Positions 1-8,833 of a DNA stretch of 18,360 nt are shown here, one piece after another. Where the stretch lies: assembly GCA_944338265.1 (NCBI GenBank), contig CALVLO010000006.1, positions 1 through 18,360 of the forward strand. Direction: 5' to 3'. How positions within the stretch are numbered: position 1 is the stretch's first letter; each line of letters opens with the position of its first letter. Made by a program: the position numbers and the translations under genes. The notes under the pieces were generated by a model. The model made no database searches and was not told where the DNA came from. It was given only the letters and a program-made list of their open reading frames with translations. Source of the stretch: an uncultured Clostridia bacterium. Lineage in GTDB: Bacteria; Bacillota; Clostridia; Christensenellales; Borkfalkiaceae.

Positions 1-17
1 TACTTTTACCTAAACTG

Positions 18-1613
<1,596 letters not shown>

Positions 1614-1626
1614 AAAAACCCCCAAT

Positions 1627-1650
1627 ACAAGTTGTTTGTACGCTGTACGC
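1627..1650 (-). promoter_or_regulatory. Operator-like repeat over the kinase start site
   Basis: Two GTAC half-sites lie 7 bp apart as a tandem TGTACGC-TGTACGC (read on the plus strand), next to the small odd palindrome ACAAGTTGT. The block starts just downstream of the -10 box, so a bound repressor would cover the transcription start. TTTGTACG half-sites recall AraR-type operators of Firmicutes, but the second half is not the inverted copy, so the regulator is not assigned. Confidence 0.35.
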
Positions 1651-1654
1651 CTTT

Positions 1655-1683
1655 ATTATAAGATAAATCGGCGTAAAATTCAA
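1655..1683 (-). promoter_or_regulatory. Sigma-A-type promoter of the FGGY kinase
   Basis: On the minus strand, TTGAAT (1678-1683) is separated by exactly 17 bp from a perfect TATAAT (1655-1660). The start codon is about 40 bp downstream. Confidence 0.75.
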
Positions 1684-1738
1684 TAGGGAAACGCAAAATT
1701 CTTTGGAAAATTTTCGATGAAACGCCCCCATTTTGGGC

Positions 1739-1775
1739 AAAAAATTCCCCTGCCGCACGGGCAGGGGGGAATTTT
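1739..1775 (-). terminator. Intrinsic terminator after the uL15-like gene, possibly bidirectional
   Basis: Arms at 1741-1754 and 1760-1775 pair as an AATTCCCC...CTGCC stem with a two-base bulge and a 5-nt loop. On the minus strand the stem runs into a T6 tract. The hairpin starts at the TAA stop codon of the upstream gene. The other flank is also A/T-rich, so it could work in both directions. Confidence 0.8.
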
Positions 1776-3099
1776 AACGCTTTGTCCGGTAGACCTTTCC
1801 GCCGAGCAGGACGATCATCTTGACGGCATCGAGCGAGAAGTCGTCTGCTTCCACCTCGAGCGTCTTGGTGAGGATGCCGCGGGCGAGCACTTTAACGTAT
1901 GTCGCACGCTTATCGAGGAAGGGAATGCGCGCCTTCATTGCCTCTAAATCGGCGCGCTCGCCATCCGAGAAGTACTCGCTGAGCGTATCGATATTGACGA
2001 TGGTCTGCCGCCGCTTGTCGCTCTCCCGCTCAGACAGCTCGACGAGCAGTTCCGCCTCTTCGTCAGCCATCAGCGTCTCTGCCGCGGCGACGCTTACGCG
2101 GTGCTCTTCGCGCACTTCCTCGACGGTGACGGGATGCGGCGCAGGCGCGGGTTCCTCTTCGACGGGCTCTTCTTCGATAGGCTCCTCGATGGACTCTTCC
2201 TCGGCGAGTTCCTCTTCGGAGATCTCCTCGGCGGGCTCTTCGTCCTCTTCGTATTCCTCTTCGACGGGAAGCACGACCATGCCCGCGTGCTCCGCGCGGC
2301 GGCGCACTTCGATGATGCGCACGAGCCCGCGCTCGAGGAGGGTTTGCGTATCTTCGTAGGGAAGATCGCCATACGGCTCGCTCCCCACCTCGCCCTGCTC
2401 CGTTTCGACGGCAGCCATTGCCGCGGCGATCAGATCTTTGGCGTAGCGGCAGCGGCGGTCGTTCTTGATGCGGTACAGAAGCGGCGTCTTGGCAAATTTT
2501 GCGACGGAGGAGGCATCCTCCACGAGGTATTTGCTCTCTTCGTAGGGCGCGGGATCGAGCGCAAGGTACAGGCGCAGCGTCTTGCCGCGGATGGCGAGCT
2601 TGGCGACCGTGCCCCTGCCGCGACGGAAAGCCTCGTGATGCCAGCTTCGGCGCGCCGTCACCTTCTGATAGGAGAGCAGCTCGTTTTTGAGCTCGGTGTA
2701 GTAGGATTTGAGCTTTGCGCCGCCCTGGATGAGCTTTGCCTCGAAGCTCTTATCGTAACGGGTTTGGATATACCAGCCGTCTTCATCGGTGTAGACGACG
2801 CGCGTCTTCTCTGCCGTGCGCGCCTCCTGCGGCTTGGAAGGCGCCGCAGCAGGCTGCTCCTGAGGCTGCTCTTTGACCTCTTGGGCGGGCTCTTCCGCGG
2901 CGGGTTCTTCCGCGGCGGGTTGTTCAGGTTCGGCTTTGGTTGGTTCTTCTGCGGGCTGCGCCTCGGTGGCGGCGCCCTGTTTTCTCTTCTGGCGAATGAG
3001 ACCGATCACACCTGCGATGATGAGCGCCAAGCCGATGGCTGCGCATGCCGCAATGAGGGCGATCTTCGCCGTTGTAAGAGCAAGCAATGTATTCCACAT
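1774..3099 (-). CDS. Membrane-anchored protein with uL15-like C-terminal domain
   Basis: A 441-residue protein of unknown role. It has one N-terminal membrane segment (about residues 12-35) followed by RQKRKQ, which predicts a cytoplasmic body. A Glu/Pro/Ala-rich linker (44-95) contains tandem AAEEP repeats. A basic globular domain (about 105-230) includes YDKSFEAKLIQ, RGKTLRLYLALDP and LLYRIKNDRRCRYAKDLI; similar domains occur, often repeated, in hypothetical proteins of Clostridia. A very acidic linker (about 278-320) comes next. Residues 366-441 resemble the C-terminal part of ribosomal protein uL15 (VNIDTLSEYF, YVKVLARG, LTKTLEVEADDFS, GGKV). The RBS AAGGAGGGG lies a little far from the ATG. 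The gene is monocistronic, with its own promoter and terminator. The domain resemblance is from memory of family motifs; function is not inferred. Confidence 0.85.
   Translation of the reverse strand: MWNTLLALTTAKIALIAACAAIGLALIIAGVIGLIRQKRKQGAATEAQPAEEPTKAEPEQPAAEEPAAEEPAQEVKEQPQEQPAAAPSKPQEARTAEKTRVVYTDEDGWYIQTRYDKSFEAKLIQGGAKLKSYYTELKNELLSYQKVTARRSWHHEAFRRGRGTVAKLAIRGKTLRLYLALDPAPYEESKYLVEDASSVAKFAKTPLLYRIKNDRRCRYAKDLIAAAMAAVETEQGEVGSEPYGDLPYEDTQTLLERGLVRIIEVRRRAEHAGMVVLPVEEEYEEDEEPAEEISEEELAEEESIEEPIEEEPVEEEPAPAPHPVTVEEVREEHRVSVAAAETLMADEEAELLVELSERESDKRRQTIVNIDTLSEYFSDGERADLEAMKARIPFLDKRATYVKVLARGILTKTLEVEADDFSLDAVKMIVLLGGKVYRTKR
2891..2920. repeat. Two perfect tandem 15-bp repeats in a coding linker
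   Basis: The unit TCTTCCGCGGCGGGT occurs twice back to back (2891-2905, 2906-2920). It encodes the duplicated AAEEP in the N-terminal linker of the uL15-like protein, a typical site of slippage-driven length change. Confidence 0.9.
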
Positions 3100-3138
3100 G
3101 ATATCGCTTACCCCTCCTTTTCTTAAAATGATGCCACT

Positions 3139-3168
3139 ATTATACCATGTAACCCGTATTTATTTCAA
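3139..3168 (-). promoter_or_regulatory. Sigma-A-type promoter of the uL15-like gene
   Basis: On the minus strand, TTGAAA (3163-3168), an 18-bp spacer and TATAAT (3139-3144) lie about 40 bp before the ATG. Confidence 0.7.
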
Positions 3169-3222
3169 CCCCCGCACCGCAAATTTCTAAAAAAAAAGTT
3201 TTCCGACAAGGGAAAAAAGCAT

Positions 3223-3256
3223 AAAAAAAGTGCGCCCCGCCTGCCGACGGGGCACA
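3223..3256 (-). terminator. Intrinsic terminator of spoIVA
   Basis: Arms at 3230-3239 and 3248-3255 form a GTG/CAC plus CCCCG/CGGGG stem with a two-base bulge, followed on the minus strand by T7. It starts about 15 nt after the spoIVA stop codon. A second, weaker TTTTCC/GGAAAA hairpin followed by a run of nine T lies just beyond (about 3191-3216) and may back it up. Confidence 0.85.
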
Positions 3257-3270
3257 TTCATTCACATTAT

Positions 3271-4731
3271 TTACAAAAGAATACAGATGACGCCGCCCTT
3301 CCCCTCGTTGACGATGCGCGTGACGGTGCGGCGCATCTTTTTTTGCACGCCCTCGCCCATCGCGCGGTTTTTGACGGAGAGCTCTTCGCCGAGCATCTCT
3401 TTGAGCGTCCGCCCGAACATGTTGGTATCCCACGCGCGCTCGGGCTCCGTCTCCATGCGTTCGGAGAGCTGTTTGACGAAGGCGGAGCTCTGCTCCTCGT
3501 TGCCGAGCGCGGGATGCACCTCCCCGCACACGTCTACGCGGATGATATGGTAGCTCGGCGCATCGGCGCGAAGCCCTACCCGCCCGCTCTTTTTGACGAG
3601 CGTGGGCTCGGCGAGGCTCATCTCGTCGGACTCGGGCGGGACGATGCCGTAGCCGTATTCGCGCGCATCCTCAAACGCCTGCCCAACCCGCTCGTACAGC
3701 TTTTTGGCGTGCGCGAGGCGGGAGCAATACTGCATGAGGGCGAGATCGTTCGCGATAGGTTCTCCGCACTGCTCGCCGAGCACCTCGTAAAAGGCGCCCT
3801 CCTTTGCAGCGACGCGGCAGCGCACCTCGCCCGTGGCGGCGTTGAGCTCCGTAGAGACGGGCGGCAGCAGGCGGCTGCTCGCGGGATAGAGCGTATCCAA
3901 AAGCGCGCAATCGCTCATCTTGCAGATCTTGGGCGCGACGGCACGGATGCCGCCGAGCACCTCGGAAATGAGCGGGCTGTCTGCCTCGAGGACGCGCATC
4001 CAATCGGGCAGGTCGACATCGATCGAAGTGACGGGGAACTCGTAGAGCACCCGCTCGAGCACCACGGAGAGGGCGGCGGCATCCGCCTCCTCTGCGTTGA
4101 GGGCGAGCACGGGCGCGCCGTACTTTTCTTCGAGCGCGGCGCGGAGTTCCTCCGCCTCCCGCGGGGCGCGGCAATTGAGGACGATGACGTAGGGCTTGCC
4201 GATCTCTTTGAGTTCCTCTGCGGCGCGCTCCTCGGCGGGCTCGTATGCGATGCGCGGGATCTCCGTGACGGAGCCGTCCGTCGTCATGAGAATGCCGATG
4301 GTCGCATGGTCGCGGATGACGCGGCGCGTCCCCTCCTCTGCCGCCTCCGCAAAGGGTACGGGGGCATCGCCCCACGGCGTTTTGACGAGGCGGGGCGCGC
4401 CGTTTTCTTCAAACCCGCCCGCACCATCCACGGGGAAGCCGACGCAATCGACGAGGCGCACGCGGGCGACGGCATCCTTTGCCTTGATCTCCGCCCCCTC
4501 TTCGGGCACGAATTTGGGCTCCGTCGTCATGACGGTGCGCCCGCCCGCCGACTGCGGGAGTTCATCGACATAGCGCTTACGCTTTGCGCCCGTGACCTGC
4601 GGCAGGACGAGCTCCTGCATGAAGCGCTTGATAAATGTGGATTTGCCCGTGCGCACGGGACCCACGACGCCGATATAGATCTCGCCGCCCGTCCGCTGCG
4701 CAATATCTTCGTATACGCCGAAAGTTTTCAT
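3271..4731 (-). CDS. spoIVA: Stage IV sporulation protein A (spore coat basement ATPase)
   Basis: SpoIVA is made in the mother cell. It polymerises on the outer forespore membrane using ATP and forms the platform for coat assembly. The 486-residue product matches the family's usual length of about 490. Residues 1-31 carry the diagnostic start MKTFGVYEDIAQRTGGEIYI and the Walker A GPVRTGKS (24-31, Lys30). A VRLVDCVGFPVDGAGG segment with Asp95 is the Walker B region, and TTEPKF (69-74) precedes it. The C-terminus ends in the typical VICILL. A GGAGG site 6 nt from the ATG fixes the start. It is transcribed alone, from a sigma-E-like promoter to its own terminator. Identity is very secure. Confidence 0.97.
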   Translation of the reverse strand: MKTFGVYEDIAQRTGGEIYIGVVGPVRTGKSTFIKRFMQELVLPQVTGAKRKRYVDELPQSAGGRTVMTTEPKFVPEEGAEIKAKDAVARVRLVDCVGFPVDGAGGFEENGAPRLVKTPWGDAPVPFAEAAEEGTRRVIRDHATIGILMTTDGSVTEIPRIAYEPAEERAAEELKEIGKPYVIVLNCRAPREAEELRAALEEKYGAPVLALNAEEADAAALSVVLERVLYEFPVTSIDVDLPDWMRVLEADSPLISEVLGGIRAVAPKICKMSDCALLDTLYPASSRLLPPVSTELNAATGEVRCRVAAKEGAFYEVLGEQCGEPIANDLALMQYCSRLAHAKKLYERVGQAFEDAREYGYGIVPPESDEMSLAEPTLVKKSGRVGLRADAPSYHIIRVDVCGEVHPALGNEEQSSAFVKQLSERMETEPERAWDTNMFGRTLKEMLGEELSVKNRAMGEGVQKKMRRTVTRIVNEGKGGVICILL

Positions 4732-4760
4732 GGTGATCCTCCGCCAAATTGCTCTACGCT

Positions 4761-4790
4761 ACTCTATGACGGCGGCGGGCAGAATATGAC
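4761..4790 (-). promoter_or_regulatory. Predicted sigma-E promoter of spoIVA
   Basis: On the minus strand GTCATATT (4783-4790), exactly 14 bp, then CATAGAGT (4761-4768) fit the sigma-E consensus (KMATATT, N14, CATACAHT) with one clear mismatch in the -10. The ATG is about 30 bp downstream. B. subtilis spoIVA is known to be transcribed by sigma-E, which agrees with this reading. Confidence 0.75.
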
Positions 4791-4823
4791 AAAAGCGGCG
4801 GCGCCCAAGGCGCACACCGCTTT
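4791..4823 (-). terminator. Terminator of the ABC exporter operon
   Basis: Minus-strand AAAGCGG...CCGCTTT and GCGCC...GGCGC pair around a TTG loop with a small internal loop, starting about 12 nt after the stop codon. The T tract is short (TTTTG), so termination may be incomplete. The hairpin abuts the spoIVA -35 element. Confidence 0.55.
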
Positions 4824-4835
4824 ATAGGATACTGT

Positions 4836-6773
4836 TTATTCGAGTTCGAACGCGCCCGTGTAGAGCTGATAGTACTTGCCCTTCTGATCGATGAGCTGAT
4901 CGTGCGTGCCGCGCTCGATGATGCGCCCGTGCTCCAAGACCATGATGACATCGGAGTTCTTGACGGTGGAGAGGCGGTGCGCGATGACGAAGACCGTTCT
5001 GCCCTCCATGAGCTTATCCATGCCGTACTGCACGATGGCTTCGGTGCGGGTATCGATGGAGCTCGTTGCCTCGTCCAAGATCATGACGGGCGGATCGGCA
5101 ACTGCCGCGCGGGCGATGGAGAGCAGCTGGCGCTGCCCCTGCGAGAGGTTGGCGCCGTTCTGATAGAGCATCGTGTTGTAGCCCTCGGGAAGGCGGGTGA
5201 TGAAGTCGTCCGCGCCCACGAGCTTTGCCGCCGCGATGCACTCTTCGTCCGTCGCATCCAGCTTGCCGTAGCGGATATTGCCCATCACCGTATCGGTAAA
5301 GAGGTTGGTATCCTGCAAGACCATGCCCAAGGAGCGCCGAAGATCTGCCTTTCTGATCTTGTTGATATTGATGCCGTCGTAACGGATCTTGCCGTCCGCA
5401 ATGTCGTAGAAGCGGGTCAGAAGGTTGGTGATGGTCGTCTTGCCTGCGCCCGTCGCGCCGACGAACGCGACCTTCTGCCCGGGACGGGCGTACAGGCTGA
5501 TATCGTGCAGCACGATCTTTTCGGGCACATAGCCGAAATCGACGTTGAAGAGGCGCACATCGCCCTCGAGCTTGGTATAGGTGACGGAGCCATCCGCCGC
5601 GTGCGGGTGCTTCCACGCCCACATGCCCGTGCGCTCGGCGCTCTCCGTGATGGTGCCGTCCGCCGCGATATTGGCGTTGACGAGAGTGACGTAGCCTTCG
5701 TCGGCTTCGGGCTTTTCATCGATGAGCCCGATGATGCGCTGCGCGCCCGCAAGACCCATGACGACGGAGTTGACCTGGTTGGAGACCTGCCCGATATTGT
5801 TGGAGAATTGGCGCGTCGTCTGCAAGAAGGAGACGATGAGCGCGGGACCGAAGGTGAGCAGATTTGCCGCGCCGAGGGCGCCGCCGATGCTGAGATTGGA
5901 GACCGCGTTGACGGCGAGCACCGCGCCCACGAGCGCGACGACGACGTACATGACGTTGCCGATATTGGCGATGATGGGCATGAGCATGTTGGCATAGCGG
6001 TTGGCTTTATCCGACATTTCGAAGTGGGTGCCGTTGACGACATCGAACCCCGCCTTTGCCTCCTCTTCGTGGCAGAACACCTTGATGACCTTCTGCCCCT
6101 GCATCATCTCTTCGACGAAGCCCTCCGTCCGCGCCACGGCGCGCTGCGTGGCGAGGAAGTATTTGCTCGAGCCGCCGCCCACCAGCTTGGTGACGAGGAA
6201 GATCGCCGCAAGCCCGACGAGGACGATGAGCATGAGGTAGAGGCTCGAATAGAGCATGAAGCAGATGAGCGTGATGCACATGATGCCCGAGATCATGAGC
6301 TGCGGGATACTCTGCGCGATCATCTGGCGGAGCGTATCGATATCGTTGGTGTAATAGCTCATGATATCGCCGTGGTTGTGCGTATCGAAGTAGCGGATGG
6401 GGAGATCTTGCATCTCGTTGAACATCTGCTCGCGCATATCGCGCAGATAGCCCTGCGTGATGATCGCCATGAGCTGGGTATATACCGCGCCCGCAACGAG
6501 CGAGACGGCATACATGCCGATGAGCGTGAGCATGAGGCGGACGACTTCGCCGGAGACATCTGCCCACGTTTCGCCCGCAGCTACCGCCTGCTCCAACAGA
6601 TCGAAGAGCGGGAGCATGATGAAGGCGGGCAGCGAGGAGATGACGGCGTTGATCAGGATGCACGCGAGCGCAATGGGAAGCATGCGCGGATAGTAATGGA
6701 AGAGAGACTTTACAAGGCGCTTGACGATGCCCTTTTGCAGGGGCGGGCGCTTTTGCAGCGTGTTCTTCTTCAT
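4836..6773 (-). CDS. ABC exporter half-transporter, catalytically canonical subunit
   Basis: A 645-residue type IV (MsbA-like) exporter half. It has six predicted transmembrane helices (about 30-320) followed by a nucleotide-binding domain (about 405-640). The motifs are Walker A GATGAGKT (439-446), Q-loop Gln487, signature LSQGQ (543-547), Walker B VMILDE (563-568, catalytic Glu568) and switch His599. Residues about 355-405 form an extra segment with WAWKHPH between membrane and ATPase domains. The ATG overlaps the end of the upstream partner by ATGA, so the two are translationally coupled. Together they should form a heterodimer exporting drugs, lipids or peptides; the substrate cannot be read from sequence. 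LSQGQ in place of LSGGQ is the form expected opposite a degenerate partner site. Confidence 0.92.
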   Translation of the reverse strand: MKKNTLQKRPPLQKGIVKRLVKSLFHYYPRMLPIALACILINAVISSLPAFIMLPLFDLLEQAVAAGETWADVSGEVVRLMLTLIGMYAVSLVAGAVYTQLMAIITQGYLRDMREQMFNEMQDLPIRYFDTHNHGDIMSYYTNDIDTLRQMIAQSIPQLMISGIMCITLICFMLYSSLYLMLIVLVGLAAIFLVTKLVGGGSSKYFLATQRAVARTEGFVEEMMQGQKVIKVFCHEEEAKAGFDVVNGTHFEMSDKANRYANMLMPIIANIGNVMYVVVALVGAVLAVNAVSNLSIGGALGAANLLTFGPALIVSFLQTTRQFSNNIGQVSNQVNSVVMGLAGAQRIIGLIDEKPEADEGYVTLVNANIAADGTITESAERTGMWAWKHPHAADGSVTYTKLEGDVRLFNVDFGYVPEKIVLHDISLYARPGQKVAFVGATGAGKTTITNLLTRFYDIADGKIRYDGININKIRKADLRRSLGMVLQDTNLFTDTVMGNIRYGKLDATDEECIAAAKLVGADDFITRLPEGYNTMLYQNGANLSQGQRQLLSIARAAVADPPVMILDEATSSIDTRTEAIVQYGMDKLMEGRTVFVIAHRLSTVKNSDVIMVLEHGRIIERGTHDQLIDQKGKYYQLYTGAFELE

Positions 6774-8608
6774 GCCTTGTCACCCCCTTTTGCCTCTTCG
6801 TTCGCCGCGAGCGTGGCGGCGAGGCTCTCTTTGAACGCGGCGGCGTTGGCGGCATCTGCCTCCTTATCGTCGCTGCCTTTGATCTGCGAATAGTACACTT
6901 CCGAGTAGATGGCGTTGCTCTTTAAGAGCTCTTCGTGCGTGCCGATGCCGTTGATCTTGCCGCCATCCAGCACGATGATGCGGTCGGCATCCTCCACCGA
7001 AGAGATGCGCTGTGCGATGATGATCTTGGTGGTGGAAGGGATATATTCGCGGAAGCCCTTGCGGATGAGCGCATCGGTGTGCGTATCGACGGCGCTCGTG
7101 GAGTCATCGAGAATGAGCACCTTGGGGTTCTTTAAGAGGGCGCGCGCGATGCAGAGGCGCTGCTTCTGCCCGCCCGAGACATTGGTGCCGCCCTGTTCGA
7201 TATAGGTATCGTACTTTTCCGGGAAGCTTTGGATGAAGTCGTCCGCCTGCGCGAGCTTGCACGCTTCGATGAGCTCTTCGTCCGTTGCCTCCTTGTTGCC
7301 CCAACGCAAATTTTCTTTGATGGTGCCCGAGAAGAGGACGTTCTTTTGCAGCACGACGGCGACCTGATTGCGCAGCACTTCGAGATCGTACTCCTTGACG
7401 TTTCTCCCGCCCACGCGCACCTCCCCTTCCGTTACGTCGTAAAGGCGGGAGATGAGGTTGACGAGCGACGTCTTGGAAGAGCCCGTGCCGCCGATGATGC
7501 CGATGGTCTCGCCCGATTTTATGTGCAGGTCGATATGTTCGAGCACGTTGCGCTCGGCGTTGGAGGCGTACTTGAAGGAGACGTCTTTGAAGTCGATGGA
7601 GCCATCCGTCACTTCGTAGACGGGATGCTCGGGGTTGTGGAGCGTGCTCTTTTCGTTTAAGATCTCGCAGATACGGCGCGCCGACTCCATCGACATGACG
7701 ATCATGGCGAAGACCATGGAGAACATCATGAGCGAGGAGAGGATCTGCATGCCGTACACGATGAGCTGCGAGACTTCCTCCGTATGGATGGGGTTTGCCG
7801 TGCCCGCCGATTGCAGGATGAAATAGGAGCCGATGAAGAGCACCGCGCTGAGCACGCCGTAGAAGCAGAACTGCATGATGGGGTTGTTCCACGCCAAAAG
7901 CCGCTCGGCGCGCGTGAACTCCTTGCAGAGCCCCGCAGACGTCTTGCCGAACTTCTCCTTCTCGTGCTCTTCACGCACATACGACTTGACGACGCGGATG
8001 CTGTTGATGTTTTCCTGCACCGACTCGTTCATATCGTCGTACTTGGGGAAGAGGCGCTTAAAGAGCGGGAGCGCCTTCATCATGATCGCCAAAAGCGCGA
8101 TGACGAGCACGGGGATGGCGGCGATGAAGATCCATGCAAGGTTGCCGCCCATGACGAACGCCATCACCGCGGCGAAGATGATCATGACGGGGCACCTTAC
8201 GGCGATGCGGACGATCATCATGTACGCCATCTGCACGTTCCACACGTCCGTCGTCATGCGGGTGACGAGGGAGGGCGTGGAGTACTTATCGATATTCTCA
8301 AACGAGAACGTCTGGATATTGTAAAACATATCCTTGCGGACGTTCTTTGCAAAGCCCGCGGAAGCGCGCGAGCAGAACGCGCCCGCCAAAGCGCCCGTTG
8401 CGAGCGAGACGACTGCCATTGCCAACAGGATGCCGCCATACATCCAGACGTGCCCGAGCCCTTCCGAACCTTCGTCGATGGCGCCGAGCATCCATGTGAT
8501 AACGAACGGGATGAGGCATTCGAGAACGACTTCGATGGTGACGAAAACGGGCGACAAAATCGAAGCAAGCTTGTATTCCCGAATACATTTAGAAAGTGTT
8601 TTTAACAA
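6770..8608 (-). CDS. ABC exporter half-transporter, degenerate-site subunit
   Basis: A 612-residue exporter half with six predicted transmembrane helices (about 15-310) and an ATPase domain (about 335-575). The motifs are Walker A GGTGSSKT (373-380), signature VSGGQ (477-481), Walker B VLILDD (497-502) with Asp502 where the catalytic Glu is expected, and Gln533 (IIIAQRIS) in place of the switch His. This D/Q pair marks the degenerate half of heterodimeric exporters such as TM287/288 and BmrCD. I start it at the TTG at 8608: AGGAGG lies 9 nt upstream, and the following LKTLSKCIREYK is the usual family N-terminus. An open frame continues 66 codons further upstream, but it crosses the promoter and leader. 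A charged, Ala-rich tail (580-612) follows the ATPase domain. Confidence 0.9.
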   Translation of the reverse strand: MLKTLSKCIREYKLASILSPVFVTIEVVLECLIPFVITWMLGAIDEGSEGLGHVWMYGGILLAMAVVSLATGALAGAFCSRASAGFAKNVRKDMFYNIQTFSFENIDKYSTPSLVTRMTTDVWNVQMAYMMIVRIAVRCPVMIIFAAVMAFVMGGNLAWIFIAAIPVLVIALLAIMMKALPLFKRLFPKYDDMNESVQENINSIRVVKSYVREEHEKEKFGKTSAGLCKEFTRAERLLAWNNPIMQFCFYGVLSAVLFIGSYFILQSAGTANPIHTEEVSQLIVYGMQILSSLMMFSMVFAMIVMSMESARRICEILNEKSTLHNPEHPVYEVTDGSIDFKDVSFKYASNAERNVLEHIDLHIKSGETIGIIGGTGSSKTSLVNLISRLYDVTEGEVRVGGRNVKEYDLEVLRNQVAVVLQKNVLFSGTIKENLRWGNKEATDEELIEACKLAQADDFIQSFPEKYDTYIEQGGTNVSGGQKQRLCIARALLKNPKVLILDDSTSAVDTHTDALIRKGFREYIPSTTKIIIAQRISSVEDADRIIVLDGGKINGIGTHEELLKSNAIYSEVYYSQIKGSDDKEADAANAAAFKESLAATLAANEEAKGGDKA

Positions 8609-8698
8609 AAAATTAGACCTCCTCACTTCCGAAAGCGCGCGTGTGCCACCTGCCGTTCCGCCGCGCCCGCGCGGGCGGATCGCCGATGCAGCGATGAC

Positions 8699-8736
8699 AA
8701 AAAGAACGCCAAAATCGCGCGCAATTTCAACGTTCT
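8699..8736 (-). promoter_or_regulatory. 5' leader hairpin of the ABC operon, attenuator-like
   Basis: The predicted transcript begins almost exactly at a hairpin. AGAACG (8731-8736) pairs with CGTTCT (8703-8708), and inside it AAATTG/CGATTT closes a CGCG tetraloop. A short T tract (8699-8702) follows directly. This has the shape of an intrinsic terminator placed about 90 nt before the TTG start, so it could attenuate the operon. It could also simply protect the RNA 5' end. Confidence 0.4.
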
Positions 8737-8741
8737 CTTTT

Positions 8742-8770
8742 ATAGTATCATTTCGTTTTGCAAATGTCAA
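8742..8770 (-). promoter_or_regulatory. Sigma-A-type promoter of the ABC exporter operon
   Basis: On the minus strand a perfect TTGACA (8765-8770), 17 bp, then TACTAT (8742-8747) preceded by TGA, an extended -10. The leader to the TTG start is about 125 nt long. Confidence 0.75.
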
Positions 8771-8833
8771 CAAATCGCAAAGGCGTTTTTTCTGCCTTTC
8801 ACACAAAAATCACATTTCCGACAGCAAAAAAAC

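Noticed and set aside
3343..4827. Long plus-strand open frame (494 codons) antisense to spoIVA
   Set aside because: It is a shadow of GC-rich coding sequence: Arg/His/Asp-rich, no family motifs, no ribosome binding site, and fully opposite a certain gene.
4902..6893. Plus-strand open frame of 663 codons antisense to the ABC exporter
   Set aside because: Same reason: extreme Asp/His/Glu composition, no domain, opposite two certain genes.
8774..8801. AAAGGC/GCCTTT hairpin after the aldolase gene as a terminator
   Set aside because: Short stem, large A-rich loop and no T tract after it. It also reaches almost into the ABC promoter.
8609..8806. 66-codon upstream extension of the first ABC subunit
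   Set aside because: It would begin upstream of the TTGACA/TACTAT promoter and cover the leader. The TTG at 8608 has AGGAGG and gives the normal family N-terminus.
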